Assembly (NCBI GenBank): GCA_009784745.1
Contig: WQXR01000051.1
Location: 1-8,040 of the forward strand
Direction of reading: 5' to 3'
DNA length: 8,040 nt
DNA from: Methanomassiliicoccaceae archaeon
GTDB taxonomy: Archaea; Thermoplasmatota; Thermoplasmata; Methanomassiliicoccales; Methanomethylophilaceae
A program made the position numbers and the translations under genes. Below, in pieces: positions 1 through 5,750 of the stretch (position 1 is its first letter; each line of letters starts with the position of its first letter). The notes beneath the pieces are model-generated. The model was not told the DNA's origin. It saw nothing but the letters and a program-made list of their open reading frames with translations, and did not search any database.

Positions 1-115
1 CGTTTCTGTGTTCCCGTACGCTCGCGCAATACAGTACAGACAGAGACGCAGGCGGACTTTACTGCCGGGTTCGGAATGGGACCGGGTGTGACCCCGCCGC
101 TATGGCCGTCATACC
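1..115 (-). rRNA. rrf: 5S ribosomal RNA, 3' end cut off by window edge
   Basis: On the minus strand the sequence shows the canonical 5S core: a CCATAGCGGCGGGG start, then a helix-III loop reading CCCATTCCGAAC, then CCCGG, AGTAAAG and CCGCCTGCG, and finally the GCGAGCGTACGGGAA segment of the distal arm. The first transcribed base is placed near 115 because a TATA box is centred about 26 nt upstream. The 3' strand of helix I, expected to pair with the 5' GGTATGACGG, is not present, so roughly ten bases lie beyond position 1. No 23S or 16S sequence lies upstream: the next items to the right are a small ORF and hypC. The gene is therefore unlinked from a 23S gene on that side and has its own promoter, as in Thermoplasmata. 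Confidence 0.95.
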
Positions 116-137
116 GAAATGTGGGATACTCAGGAAC

Positions 138-145
138 TATATAAC
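138..145 (-). promoter_or_regulatory. TATA box of the 5S rRNA gene
   Basis: The minus strand reads TTATATAG here, centred about 26 nt upstream of the inferred 5S 5' end at 115. That is the normal archaeal TBP-box spacing. Together with the absence of an upstream 23S gene, it supports independent transcription of 5S rRNA. Confidence 0.7.
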
Positions 146-163
146 AGTTTTTACGAGGACGTA

Positions 164-448
164 TCATTTGATACAGAACTCTCCGGCGAGTACTTTGAAG
201 CACACCGGAACTTGGTGACATAATTCCCTTGCTCCGTATATTGTTGCGTACGGGAATGTATTGACAACAAGATCATACAGACATCTGTCAATTTCTTCGT
301 AGAGGATAACATGATTCCGTTTCTCCGGATCAATGCGCTTAGTGATGCGCCCGATCGCGTTCTTGTTCGTCCTGATCCTGATAACTTTATTCCCATAATT
401 CTTTGCGATACGGTTCGCCAGAAGATCAAGGAGACATTCAACCCCCAT
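164..448 (-). CDS. Hypothetical protein, 94 aa, family not recognised
   Basis: A 94-residue ORF starts at ATG 448 and ends in TGA. An AGGAG Shine-Dalgarno-like element (457-461) lies 8 nt before the ATG, which favours this start. The protein is a mixed-charge soluble sequence with Arg/Lys-rich segments (residues 22-45), four Cys residues (5, 56, 77, 83) and no signal peptide or membrane segment. I do not recognise a family or catalytic motif. The same frame stays open upstream for 27 more codons, back to an in-frame TAG at 530-532 that is itself directly preceded by an ATG (533-535). The true product could therefore be longer if TAG is read through, or the ORF could be the remnant of a decayed gene. 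It lies between hypC and the 5S gene on the same strand, about 140 nt after hypC. Codon choice resembles the neighbouring genes, which supports real coding. Confidence 0.5.
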   Translation of the reverse strand: MGVECLLDLLANRIAKNYGNKVIRIRTNKNAIGRITKRIDPEKRNHVILYEEIDRCLYDLVVNTFPYATIYGARELCHQVPVCFKVLAGEFCIK

Positions 449-555
449 CCTGCGTTCTCCTGTTAACGTGGTTGCATCCGGATTTGAAAAGAACGAGTCG
501 ATACGGTCTATGATAAGAGGCTTGTTGACCTACATGTCATCCAGTATGCCGGACG

Positions 556-563
556 ATTATTAA
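556..563 (-). promoter_or_regulatory. Possible TATA box upstream of the small hypothetical ORF
   Basis: The minus strand reads TTAATAAT in the hypC-to-ORF gap. Its centre is about 25 nt before the ATG at 533-535, so a transcript would begin at or next to that ATG, an arrangement expected for a leaderless mRNA. This would give the small ORF a promoter separate from the nac-hypC cluster. An AT-rich octamer can easily occur by chance, so support is modest. Confidence 0.35.
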
Positions 564-590
564 GATATGACCGTTGCGTCAGGAAAGAGA

Positions 591-821
591 TCATCGTATG
601 TCCGTCTCATCGTGCGCAAGGACCTCATTCCAAAGGTCTATCGTCCTCATGGCCTCTTCCTCATCCATTATCTCAATGGCGAAGCCTGCATGGACCACGA
701 CCCAATCTCCTACGTTCGCGTTCACCATCGTGATATTTGCATGTTTCATCACACCGCCGAAGTCGATCTCGGCGGTATCATCCGTCATGGAGGTTATCTT
801 ACCGGGGATAGCTAAGCACAT
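591..821 (-). CDS. hypC: HypC/HybG/HupF family hydrogenase maturation chaperone
   Basis: HypC is a small chaperone that works with HypD to assemble the Fe(CN)2CO group of [NiFe] hydrogenase and delivers it to the large subunit in the cytoplasm. The 76-residue length is typical. The protein opens with Met-Cys-Leu-Ala-Ile-Pro-Gly-Lys, so the essential Cys2 is present. The family pattern Asp-Phe-Gly-Gly-Val (residues 20-24) and the Val-Gly-Asp-Trp-Val-Val-Val-His-Ala-Gly-Phe-Ala segment (37-48) follow. The ATG at 819-821 is preceded by AAGGTG (827-832) with a 5-nt spacer. This Shine-Dalgarno element overlaps the nac stop codon and the gap is only 9 nt, so the two genes are probably cotranscribed and translationally coupled. 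No other hyp gene is in the window, so the remaining maturation genes must lie elsewhere. The gene implies hydrogen metabolism, in line with a methanogen. Confidence 0.95.
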   Translation of the reverse strand: MCLAIPGKITSMTDDTAEIDFGGVMKHANITMVNANVGDWVVVHAGFAIEIMDEEEAMRTIDLWNEVLAHDETDIR

Positions 822-830
822 CGTTGCACC

Positions 831-1196
831 TTATGAGCTGATTATCTTGATTATCGCTTCCGCCGGCTGTCCGCCGCATTCCTGTAACGCATTGACGGCT
901 GTTTCCTTATCACAACCGGTCTGTGACATCACTAATTCAATATCCTCGGCAGGTATTACCTCTCCCGTATCCTCGTCGATCGTACCGACGGGTCTGGATT
1001 CCGGTTCGCCGGATACCTGATACGTTTTGGAACCGTGAACTTCCATCAGACCCACTTCGGGATACTTGAAGATAAGTTCCTCGTTGGGCATTTTTATTAT
1101 AACTTCGATGACATCCTTCAATTCAGTGTTACGGATGCCCATTTTCTTCATGGCCTGTTTCATTTGGCGCGGGTTTATTCTTCCCATTCCGGACAT
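831..1196 (-). CDS. nac: Nascent polypeptide-associated complex (NAC) protein, archaeal alpha-type
   Basis: This archaeal alpha-NAC homologue forms a homodimer at the ribosomal exit tunnel and contacts emerging chains. From the ATG at 1194-1196 the product is 121 residues. A basic N-terminal stretch (Asn-Pro-Arg-Gln-Met-Lys-Gln-Ala-Met-Lys-Lys-Met-Gly, residues 8-20) leads into the NAC beta-barrel (roughly 25-65). A linker follows, and then a UBA domain (roughly 82-120) with the Cys-Asp-Lys-Glu-Thr-Ala-Val-Asn-Ala-Leu pattern. A TTG four codons upstream could extend the frame, but the ATG is preferred because GGGAGA (1201-1206) sits 4 nt before it. The gene follows alaX by 27 nt and precedes hypC by 9 nt, which suggests an operon. 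An AT-rich stretch near the alaX stop (1212-1230) could carry an additional weak promoter. Confidence 0.95.
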   Translation of the reverse strand: MSGMGRINPRQMKQAMKKMGIRNTELKDVIEVIIKMPNEELIFKYPEVGLMEVHGSKTYQVSGEPESRPVGTIDEDTGEVIPAEDIELVMSQTGCDKETAVNALQECGGQPAEAIIKIISS

Positions 1197-1223
1197 GTTA
1201 TCTCCCAATAATATGAAGTATAA

Positions 1224-2408
1224 TTAAACTTCCTGCTTAAGCACGCTTTTGAGGATACGTACGATGTCCTTGTGTATCGTATCCGACAACGATACATCGG
1301 CAACGCCTCCCTGTGCGAAATCACGTTTACCGCCTCCTCGTCCGCCTGCTTTTGTCAACACTTCTTTCAGTATCACTGAGCAATCAACGCCTTTTGCACC
1401 GGATGACATGATAACGGAAAGTGTATCGCCGACCATAAGAAGAACGGCGATGCCGCCTTCGCTCCTTATCTTTTCGGCGGCATCCGTTACAGCGGTACGG
1501 TCATTCGTTTCGAAGATCCCGGAATAGACCGGGATATTGCAGATGGTCAAAGGCTGCATATCGTTAAGCAGACGTTTCATTGCACTTCTTAACTGCTTCG
1601 TTCCCGTTTCCAGTTCGTGTTTGACGTTGCTTACCGCTTTCACAACATCATCGGTCTTTGCACCCAGAACATCGGCGATACGCAGACAATCATTGGCAAG
1701 TTCCATCGATCTGCGTAAAGCATCATTACCTACTCTGAAGTGGATCGCATATCCATCCTTTCCTGCAGAGACCTTACGATCGACGATCAAACATCCGATC
1801 TCACCTGTTTCACGTACATGTATTCCGCTGCATGCTGCGATGTCCGCATCACCAATTTCCACAACAGTGATGTATTCTCCGTCTATGCGTTCCATCTTCG
1901 CACGGATATCTTTCATTTCAGGATCATCCCTGCTCATTGTTATCTTCGAGACGCTCATATTGTCGTTCACCGCTTTGTTCACGGAGTTCTGCGCCCTTCC
2001 GATAACGTCCCATTCAACGTCCCTGTCAACAACGACGTATTTGCTTTCCTGTGAAATAAATATCTTCACGATCTCTATATCTGGCACCTCTCTTTTCAGA
2101 GATCCGAACAAAAGGTGTTCCGCAGTATGTCCGAGCATCATGTCATATCGTCTTTCCCAGTCAACGCTGCACCATACCTTGTCGTTGATCCTTATCGAAT
2201 GCCCCGGTACTTTGTGATATATCTCATCACCTTTTACTTTCACTTCCGTAACGTCGAGACCGCATATCTTCCCGAGATCATTCATCTGTCCTCCGCCGCC
2301 GGGATAGAATGCCGTTATATCCAACGATATCCACTCAGCATCCGCTGAGGTGACCGTTCCTTCGAACTCGAACACATACGCATCCTGTTCGTATATTCTG
2401 ATGCTCAT
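1224..2408 (-). CDS. alaX: AlaX-L: trans-editing alanyl-tRNA hydrolase with DHHA1 domain
   Basis: AlaX proteins are free-standing relatives of the AlaRS editing domain that hydrolyse Ser- or Gly-tRNA(Ala). At 394 residues this is the long form. The N-terminal barrel contains Thr-Ala-Phe-Tyr-Pro-Gly-Gly-Gly-Gly-Gln (32-41). The zinc ligands of the editing site are visible as His94-x3-His98 and Cys193-x3-His197. A helical linker (about 230-290) leads to a C-terminal DHHA1 domain whose Gly-Gly-Arg-Gly-Gly-Gly-Lys motif is near residues 355-361. The motif usually ending Gln-Pro-x-Asp reads Gln-Met-Asn-Asp here, a minor variation. No aminoacylation domain is present, so this is not a truncated AlaRS. 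The gene is divergent from aspS, heads the alaX-nac-hypC cluster, and has a TATA box placing the transcript start almost at the ATG, so the mRNA is probably leaderless. Confidence 0.93.
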   Translation of the reverse strand: MSIRIYEQDAYVFEFEGTVTSADAEWISLDITAFYPGGGGQMNDLGKICGLDVTEVKVKGDEIYHKVPGHSIRINDKVWCSVDWERRYDMMLGHTAEHLLFGSLKREVPDIEIVKIFISQESKYVVVDRDVEWDVIGRAQNSVNKAVNDNMSVSKITMSRDDPEMKDIRAKMERIDGEYITVVEIGDADIAACSGIHVRETGEIGCLIVDRKVSAGKDGYAIHFRVGNDALRRSMELANDCLRIADVLGAKTDDVVKAVSNVKHELETGTKQLRSAMKRLLNDMQPLTICNIPVYSGIFETNDRTAVTDAAEKIRSEGGIAVLLMVGDTLSVIMSSGAKGVDCSVILKEVLTKAGGRGGGKRDFAQGGVADVSLSDTIHKDIVRILKSVLKQEV

Positions 2409-2430
2409 GCATCAGTGAACGCGTACAGCC

Positions 2431-2441
2431 TTTAATAATTA
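2431..2441 (-). promoter_or_regulatory. TATA box for alaX
   Basis: The minus strand reads TTAATTATTAAAGG across 2429-2442, with the TTATTAAA core centred about 26-27 nt before 2409. Transcription would start within a few bases of the alaX ATG at 2406-2408. No Shine-Dalgarno element precedes that ATG, as expected for a leaderless transcript. Confidence 0.6.
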
Positions 2442-2450
2442 ACAGATGCT

Positions 2451-2483
2451 CGCGCTCCCGTGCGGATACGGAAGCGCGCACGG
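2451..2483. repeat. Two overlapping inverted repeats between the alaX and aspS promoters
   Basis: A perfect 7-bp inverted repeat, CCGTGCG (2458-2464) and CGCACGG (2477-2483), is separated by 12 nt. It overlaps a 9-of-10 inverted repeat, CGCGCTCCCG (2451-2460) and CGGAAGCGCG (2469-2478). Both lie outside the predicted transcripts, between the two TATA boxes, and the second arm abuts the position expected for the BRE of the aspS promoter. A shared operator is possible. A GC-rich block in an otherwise AT-rich intergenic region is also noteworthy. Confidence 0.5.
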
Positions 2484-2486
2484 ATG

Positions 2487-2497
2487 AATTTTAATAC
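2487..2497 (+). promoter_or_regulatory. TATA box for aspS
   Basis: AATTTTAATAC is centred near 2492 and predicts a transcript start near 2517. That would leave an untranslated leader of about 20 nt, which includes the GAGGGA Shine-Dalgarno element at 2528-2533, 5 nt before the aspS ATG. Confidence 0.55.
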
Positions 2498-2538
2498 AAT
2501 GGAACGCTAAAGGACGGTAAAGCCTCAGAGGGACCTTT

Positions 2539-4344
2539 ATGAAACGGACACATACCTGCGGAGAACTGCGTTCAGCGGATATCGGAAAGAAGGTGTGCGT
2601 GCAAGGCTGGGTAAGATTTTCGAGAGACCACGGAGGCGTGGAGTTCATAGACCTTGCGGACGCATACGGAATAACACAGTTGGTCTTCGACCCCGAAGAC
2701 ATATCCGGCGGCGACAGGAATAGTATATCCGAAGCGTTAAGGTCATTCACACGCGAGTCAGCGGTCTCCGCGGAAGGCATCGTCAGAAAAAGGGTGAAAG
2801 GAACGGAAGATCCGAAGAACAAGACCGGTGAGATAGAGGTCCTCATAACAAAAGCGGACGTTCTCAACAGGTCAAGGACACCGCCGTTCGAACTGGGTGA
2901 TCAGAAAGAGTCCGTACTTCCGGGAGAGGAAACAAGACTTAGATACAGATACCTCGACCTCAGAAGGCCGGAAGTGAACGAAGCGTTAAGATTCAGGCAC
3001 AGATTCGTAAAGGCCGCACGCGAATATCTGGACAAGAGCGGTTTCATTGAGGTTGAAACACCAATGTTAACGAAAAGCACACCGGAGGGAGCAAGGGATT
3101 TCGTAGTTCCGTCAAGGGTACACCCGGGAACGTTCTATGCATTACCGCAGTCGCCGCAACTGTTCAAACAGTTGCTGATGGTCGGAAGCATGGACAGATA
3201 TTATCAGGTCGCAAGATGCTTCCGCGACGAGGATTCACGCGCTGACCGACAACCGGAGTTCACGCAACTGGACATGGAGATGTCGTTTGTTGAGATGATC
3301 GACATCCAGAATATGATCGAAGGCCTGGTTGCATACATCTGGAAGTCGCTTTACAACAAAAAACTGGAAACACCGTTCGAAAGGATATCATTCAGCGATG
3401 CGATGAACAAGTACGGTTCCGATAAACCGGATCTGAGATACGGTCTGCCTATGATATCTGTGACGGACATAGTAAAGGATGCGGAGTACGACATATTCCA
3501 GAAGATATTGTCAAAGGACGGTACAGCGATAGTAGGATTCAACGTAAAACATGAGATCGCCGGCGACAAGATAGGGCGGAACGAAGTGGATCGTCTGATA
3601 TCATTCGTTAAAAGCGCCGGACTCGGCGGAATGACGTGGATGCGTGCAACAAAGGATTCACTGGACAGCAACATAGTGAAATACTTCACACCGGAGATAA
3701 TATCAAAACTAAGAGAAAGACTGGACGCGAAAGAAGGAGATCTCATACTGATGCTGGCAGGTCCGAAGAAGAATGTCCTTGAGACCGGAGGCCTGCTGAG
3801 ATCAAAACTCGCGGACGATCTGGAATTAACAGATAAAGATACATTCAAATTCGCTTGGCTGGTGGATTGTCCGATGTTCGAGGTTGACCCCGCGTCAGGA
3901 AAGAAGGATCCGTTCCATCATCCTTTCGTTCTTCCGACGACACCGCTTGACACAGAGAACGCAGGCGGCGCATCGTTCGATCTCGTACTGAACGGTATCG
4001 AATTGGGAAGCGGATCGATAAGGATACATGATCCCGAATTACAGAGAACGGTGTTCAAAATGCTGGGCATATCTGAGGAAAGAATAGATGAGAACTTCGG
4101 GTTCTTCCTCGAAGCCTTAGGTTACGGAGCACCGCCGCACGGCGGAATTGCGTTGGGAATTGACAGATTGGTAAGCATTCTGCTCGGTAAAGAAAGCATA
4201 CGGGATGTGATCGCATTTCCGAAGAACAAGAAAGCACAGTCGTTGCTTGACGGTTCGCCGCAGAAGGTGGATGACGAGAAATTAGAGGAACTGCAGATAA
4301 TCTCAATGGCAATAGGTGATATTGACATAGAGGATATCGAATGA
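2539..4344 (+). CDS. aspS: Aspartyl-tRNA synthetase, bacterial type with GAD insertion
   Basis: This class II synthetase attaches Asp to tRNA(Asp), and also to tRNA(Asn) if non-discriminating. At 601 residues it matches the bacterial type, not the roughly 430-residue archaeal type. An OB-fold anticodon-binding domain (1-110) carries Gly-Trp-Val-Arg-Phe-Ser-Arg-Asp near 23-30. Catalytic motifs follow: Arg-Tyr-Leu-Asp-Leu-Arg-Arg-Pro (137-144), Pro-Gln-Ser-Pro-Gln (203-207), motif 2 Phe-Arg-Asp-Glu-Asp-Ser-Arg-Ala-Asp-Arg-Gln-Pro-Glu-Phe (228-241), and motif 3 Gly-Ile-Ala-Leu-Gly-Ile-Asp-Arg (536-543). Between motifs 2 and 3 lies the GAD domain (about 300-410), typical of bacterial AspRS and shared with GatB. 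The ATG has a GAGGGA element 5 nt upstream. GatCAB next door suggests the enzyme also makes Asp-tRNA(Asn), but specificity cannot be read with certainty. If the host is an archaeon, transfer from bacteria is likely. Codon use looks like its neighbours, so any transfer is old. Confidence 0.97.
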   Translation: MKRTHTCGELRSADIGKKVCVQGWVRFSRDHGGVEFIDLADAYGITQLVFDPEDISGGDRNSISEALRSFTRESAVSAEGIVRKRVKGTEDPKNKTGEIEVLITKADVLNRSRTPPFELGDQKESVLPGEETRLRYRYLDLRRPEVNEALRFRHRFVKAAREYLDKSGFIEVETPMLTKSTPEGARDFVVPSRVHPGTFYALPQSPQLFKQLLMVGSMDRYYQVARCFRDEDSRADRQPEFTQLDMEMSFVEMIDIQNMIEGLVAYIWKSLYNKKLETPFERISFSDAMNKYGSDKPDLRYGLPMISVTDIVKDAEYDIFQKILSKDGTAIVGFNVKHEIAGDKIGRNEVDRLISFVKSAGLGGMTWMRATKDSLDSNIVKYFTPEIISKLRERLDAKEGDLILMLAGPKKNVLETGGLLRSKLADDLELTDKDTFKFAWLVDCPMFEVDPASGKKDPFHHPFVLPTTPLDTENAGGASFDLVLNGIELGSGSIRIHDPELQRTVFKMLGISEERIDENFGFFLEALGYGAPPHGGIALGIDRLVSILLGKESIRDVIAFPKNKKAQSLLDGSPQKVDDEKLEELQIISMAIGDIDIEDIE

Positions 4345-4349
4345 TGTCC

Positions 4350-4399
4350 GCGTTATCGAACGCAGTAACGTAAAACTATTTCATCTAATTTTATATTTC
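4350..4399 (+). terminator. Possible terminator between convergent aspS and gatB
   Basis: A small perfect hairpin, GCGTT-ATCG-AACGC (4350-4363), follows the aspS stop. A T-rich stretch from about 4378 to 4399 contains ATTTC, ATTTTATATTTC and similar runs. T-rich tracts are the usual archaeal intrinsic signal. This 65-bp gap separates convergent genes, so termination here is expected. The hairpin is short and may be coincidental. Confidence 0.4.
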
Positions 4400-4409
4400 A
4401 ACATCTGGC

Positions 4410-5750
4410 TCATTGCAATGACAACTCATCCAATATTTTCTTTGTAGCTTCAACGATGTCCGATGAGGAGTAAGAACCGCCTGTTTCTTTCATGATGATA
4501 CCGATGATCCTGTTCGCCGCTTTTTCGCTTTTCTTATAATCCGTAAGCACCGACGGGTTGTTAGCAATGGCGATCTTGATGAGCGGTTCCAAGGCGGCAT
4601 CGTTCTTCGCCGCGGGATCATCCTTTCCTGTTATTAGTGCCTTCAGCATGATAGAACATTCGACGTCGTTGATCTCTCCGTTCTTCTGCCGCATTATTAT
4701 ATCTTTTATTCCGCCGATCTTTGCGTCCGCATCCTTTTCCAGCATTTTCCAGAAAGAACTTATCGCTCCGGTGACCCATTTCAAAGACGTTTCAGGACCG
4801 ACATCCTTGGCCAGATGTTCAAATAAATTAGCAAGTTTCACCGATGTGTTAACGATCTGCATTGCTACGGACCCGTCAATAACAAACTCCTTTTCAAGAC
4901 GCGCAGCGAGATCCTTCGGACTTTCTTTGTGTTCCACGCTGCTCATTATCTTCTTTACATCGATCTTTCCGAGGTTGGACTCGCATACGTATGCGTAATC
5001 GCCCTCATGCTCCTTTTTTCTGGCAGAGGTCGTTACCATGCGATCCGCATCGTAATGTCTCGTTTCTCGTGCTATGCGTCCGCCGGCCTTCAGTATCTTT
5101 GTCTGCCTGACCGCTTCGAACGTGAGCGCACGTTCCACGTTCTTGAGGCCGCTTACGTTCTTTACTTCGCATCTTTCCGAATCCTTCATCGATATGTTGC
5201 AATCTGCACGTATGCTCCTTTCACCGTCATCGGGAAGGTCTATCACATGACGGATATCTTTCAGCAGAGCGGTAAGGAATTCTCTAGCTTCCGCAGGTGT
5301 TGCAATATCAGGTTCCGTTACTATCTCTATCAACGGCATACCGCTTCTGTTATAATCGGTAAGAGAACCGTCACCAGACCTGCTTACCACCCCGGGATCT
5401 TCTTCAAGGTGCGCCCTGTTTATGCGTATCGGTTTCTTTCCCAAATAATAAACACCGTTCCCTGCTATCGGCGTTTCATACTGCGTTATCTGGTAATGTC
5501 TGCAAAGGTCCGGATAAAAGTAAATTTTCCGATTGAACCATATCGTCTCCGGAACGGTACAATTCAGGAGTTTTGCTATCTTTATTCCCAGAATTATCGC
5601 TTCTTTGTTCAGCGCAGGTCTCGTTCCGGGCATTCCCATGCATCCCGGACATATATGTTCGTTAGGTCCGGCGGCACCGCCGGCAGGACAAGAGCAGAAC
5701 ATCTTCGATCTTGTAGGTAATTGAACATGTATCTCAAGTCCTATCTTCAC
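4410..5750 (-). CDS. gatB: GatB subunit of aspartyl/glutamyl-tRNA amidotransferase
   Basis: GatB activates the misacylated Asp-tRNA(Asn) or Glu-tRNA(Gln) by phosphorylation and adds ammonia delivered from GatA. I place the start at GTG 5748-5750 rather than an ATG 43 codons upstream. The GTG overlaps the gatA stop as GTGA, has GGAGGT (5757-5762) 6 nt upstream, and yields the conserved N-terminus Met-Lys-Ile-Gly-Leu-Glu-Ile-His-Val-Gln-Leu. The product is 446 residues, slightly short for the family. Visible are Glu6 and His8 of the metal site, a zinc knuckle at Cys19, Cys21, Cys34 and Cys37, Phe-Asn-Arg-Lys-Ile-Tyr-Phe-Tyr-Pro-Asp (72-81), His-Leu-Glu-Glu-Asp (114-118) and Asp-Tyr-Asn-Arg-Ser-Gly-Met-Pro-Leu (132-140), then a C-terminal YqeY-like tail domain (about 290-446). 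One oddity is the end of the catalytic domain, which reads Tyr-Ala-Tyr-Val-Cys-Glu-Ser-Asn-Leu (252-260) where most GatB have Tyr-Arg-Tyr-Phe-Pro-Glu-Pro-Asp. Confidence 0.95.
   Translation of the reverse strand: MKIGLEIHVQLPTRSKMFCSCPAGGAAGPNEHICPGCMGMPGTRPALNKEAIILGIKIAKLLNCTVPETIWFNRKIYFYPDLCRHYQITQYETPIAGNGVYYLGKKPIRINRAHLEEDPGVVSRSGDGSLTDYNRSGMPLIEIVTEPDIATPAEAREFLTALLKDIRHVIDLPDDGERSIRADCNISMKDSERCEVKNVSGLKNVERALTFEAVRQTKILKAGGRIARETRHYDADRMVTTSARKKEHEGDYAYVCESNLGKIDVKKIMSSVEHKESPKDLAARLEKEFVIDGSVAMQIVNTSVKLANLFEHLAKDVGPETSLKWVTGAISSFWKMLEKDADAKIGGIKDIIMRQKNGEINDVECSIMLKALITGKDDPAAKNDAALEPLIKIAIANNPSVLTDYKKSEKAANRIIGIIMKETGGSYSSSDIVEATKKILDELSLQ

Noticed and set aside
151..441. Second minus-strand ORF of 96 codons in another frame over the small hypothetical gene
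   Set aside because: It lacks a Shine-Dalgarno element and is rich in Ser, Thr and Arg. The 164-448 frame has better codon pattern and an AGGAG element.
574..1020. Plus-strand ORF of 148 codons and its neighbour at 567-815
   Set aside because: Both lie antisense to hypC and nac, which have clear family motifs and Shine-Dalgarno elements. The plus-strand translations show no recognisable domain.
1537..2217. Plus-strand ORF of 226 codons inside alaX
   Set aside because: It is the antisense shadow of alaX, which carries the zinc-ligand motifs of the editing domain. The Ser/Thr/Pro-rich translation is typical of antisense reading.
3351..3848. Minus-strand ORF of 165 codons inside aspS
   Set aside because: It overlaps the GAD domain coding region of aspS and has a Ser/Phe-rich shadow composition.
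4929..5720. Plus-strand ORF of 263 codons inside gatB
   Set aside because: It is antisense to well-conserved GatB motifs, has no domain pattern and is rich in Arg, Tyr and Cys as expected from antisense reading.
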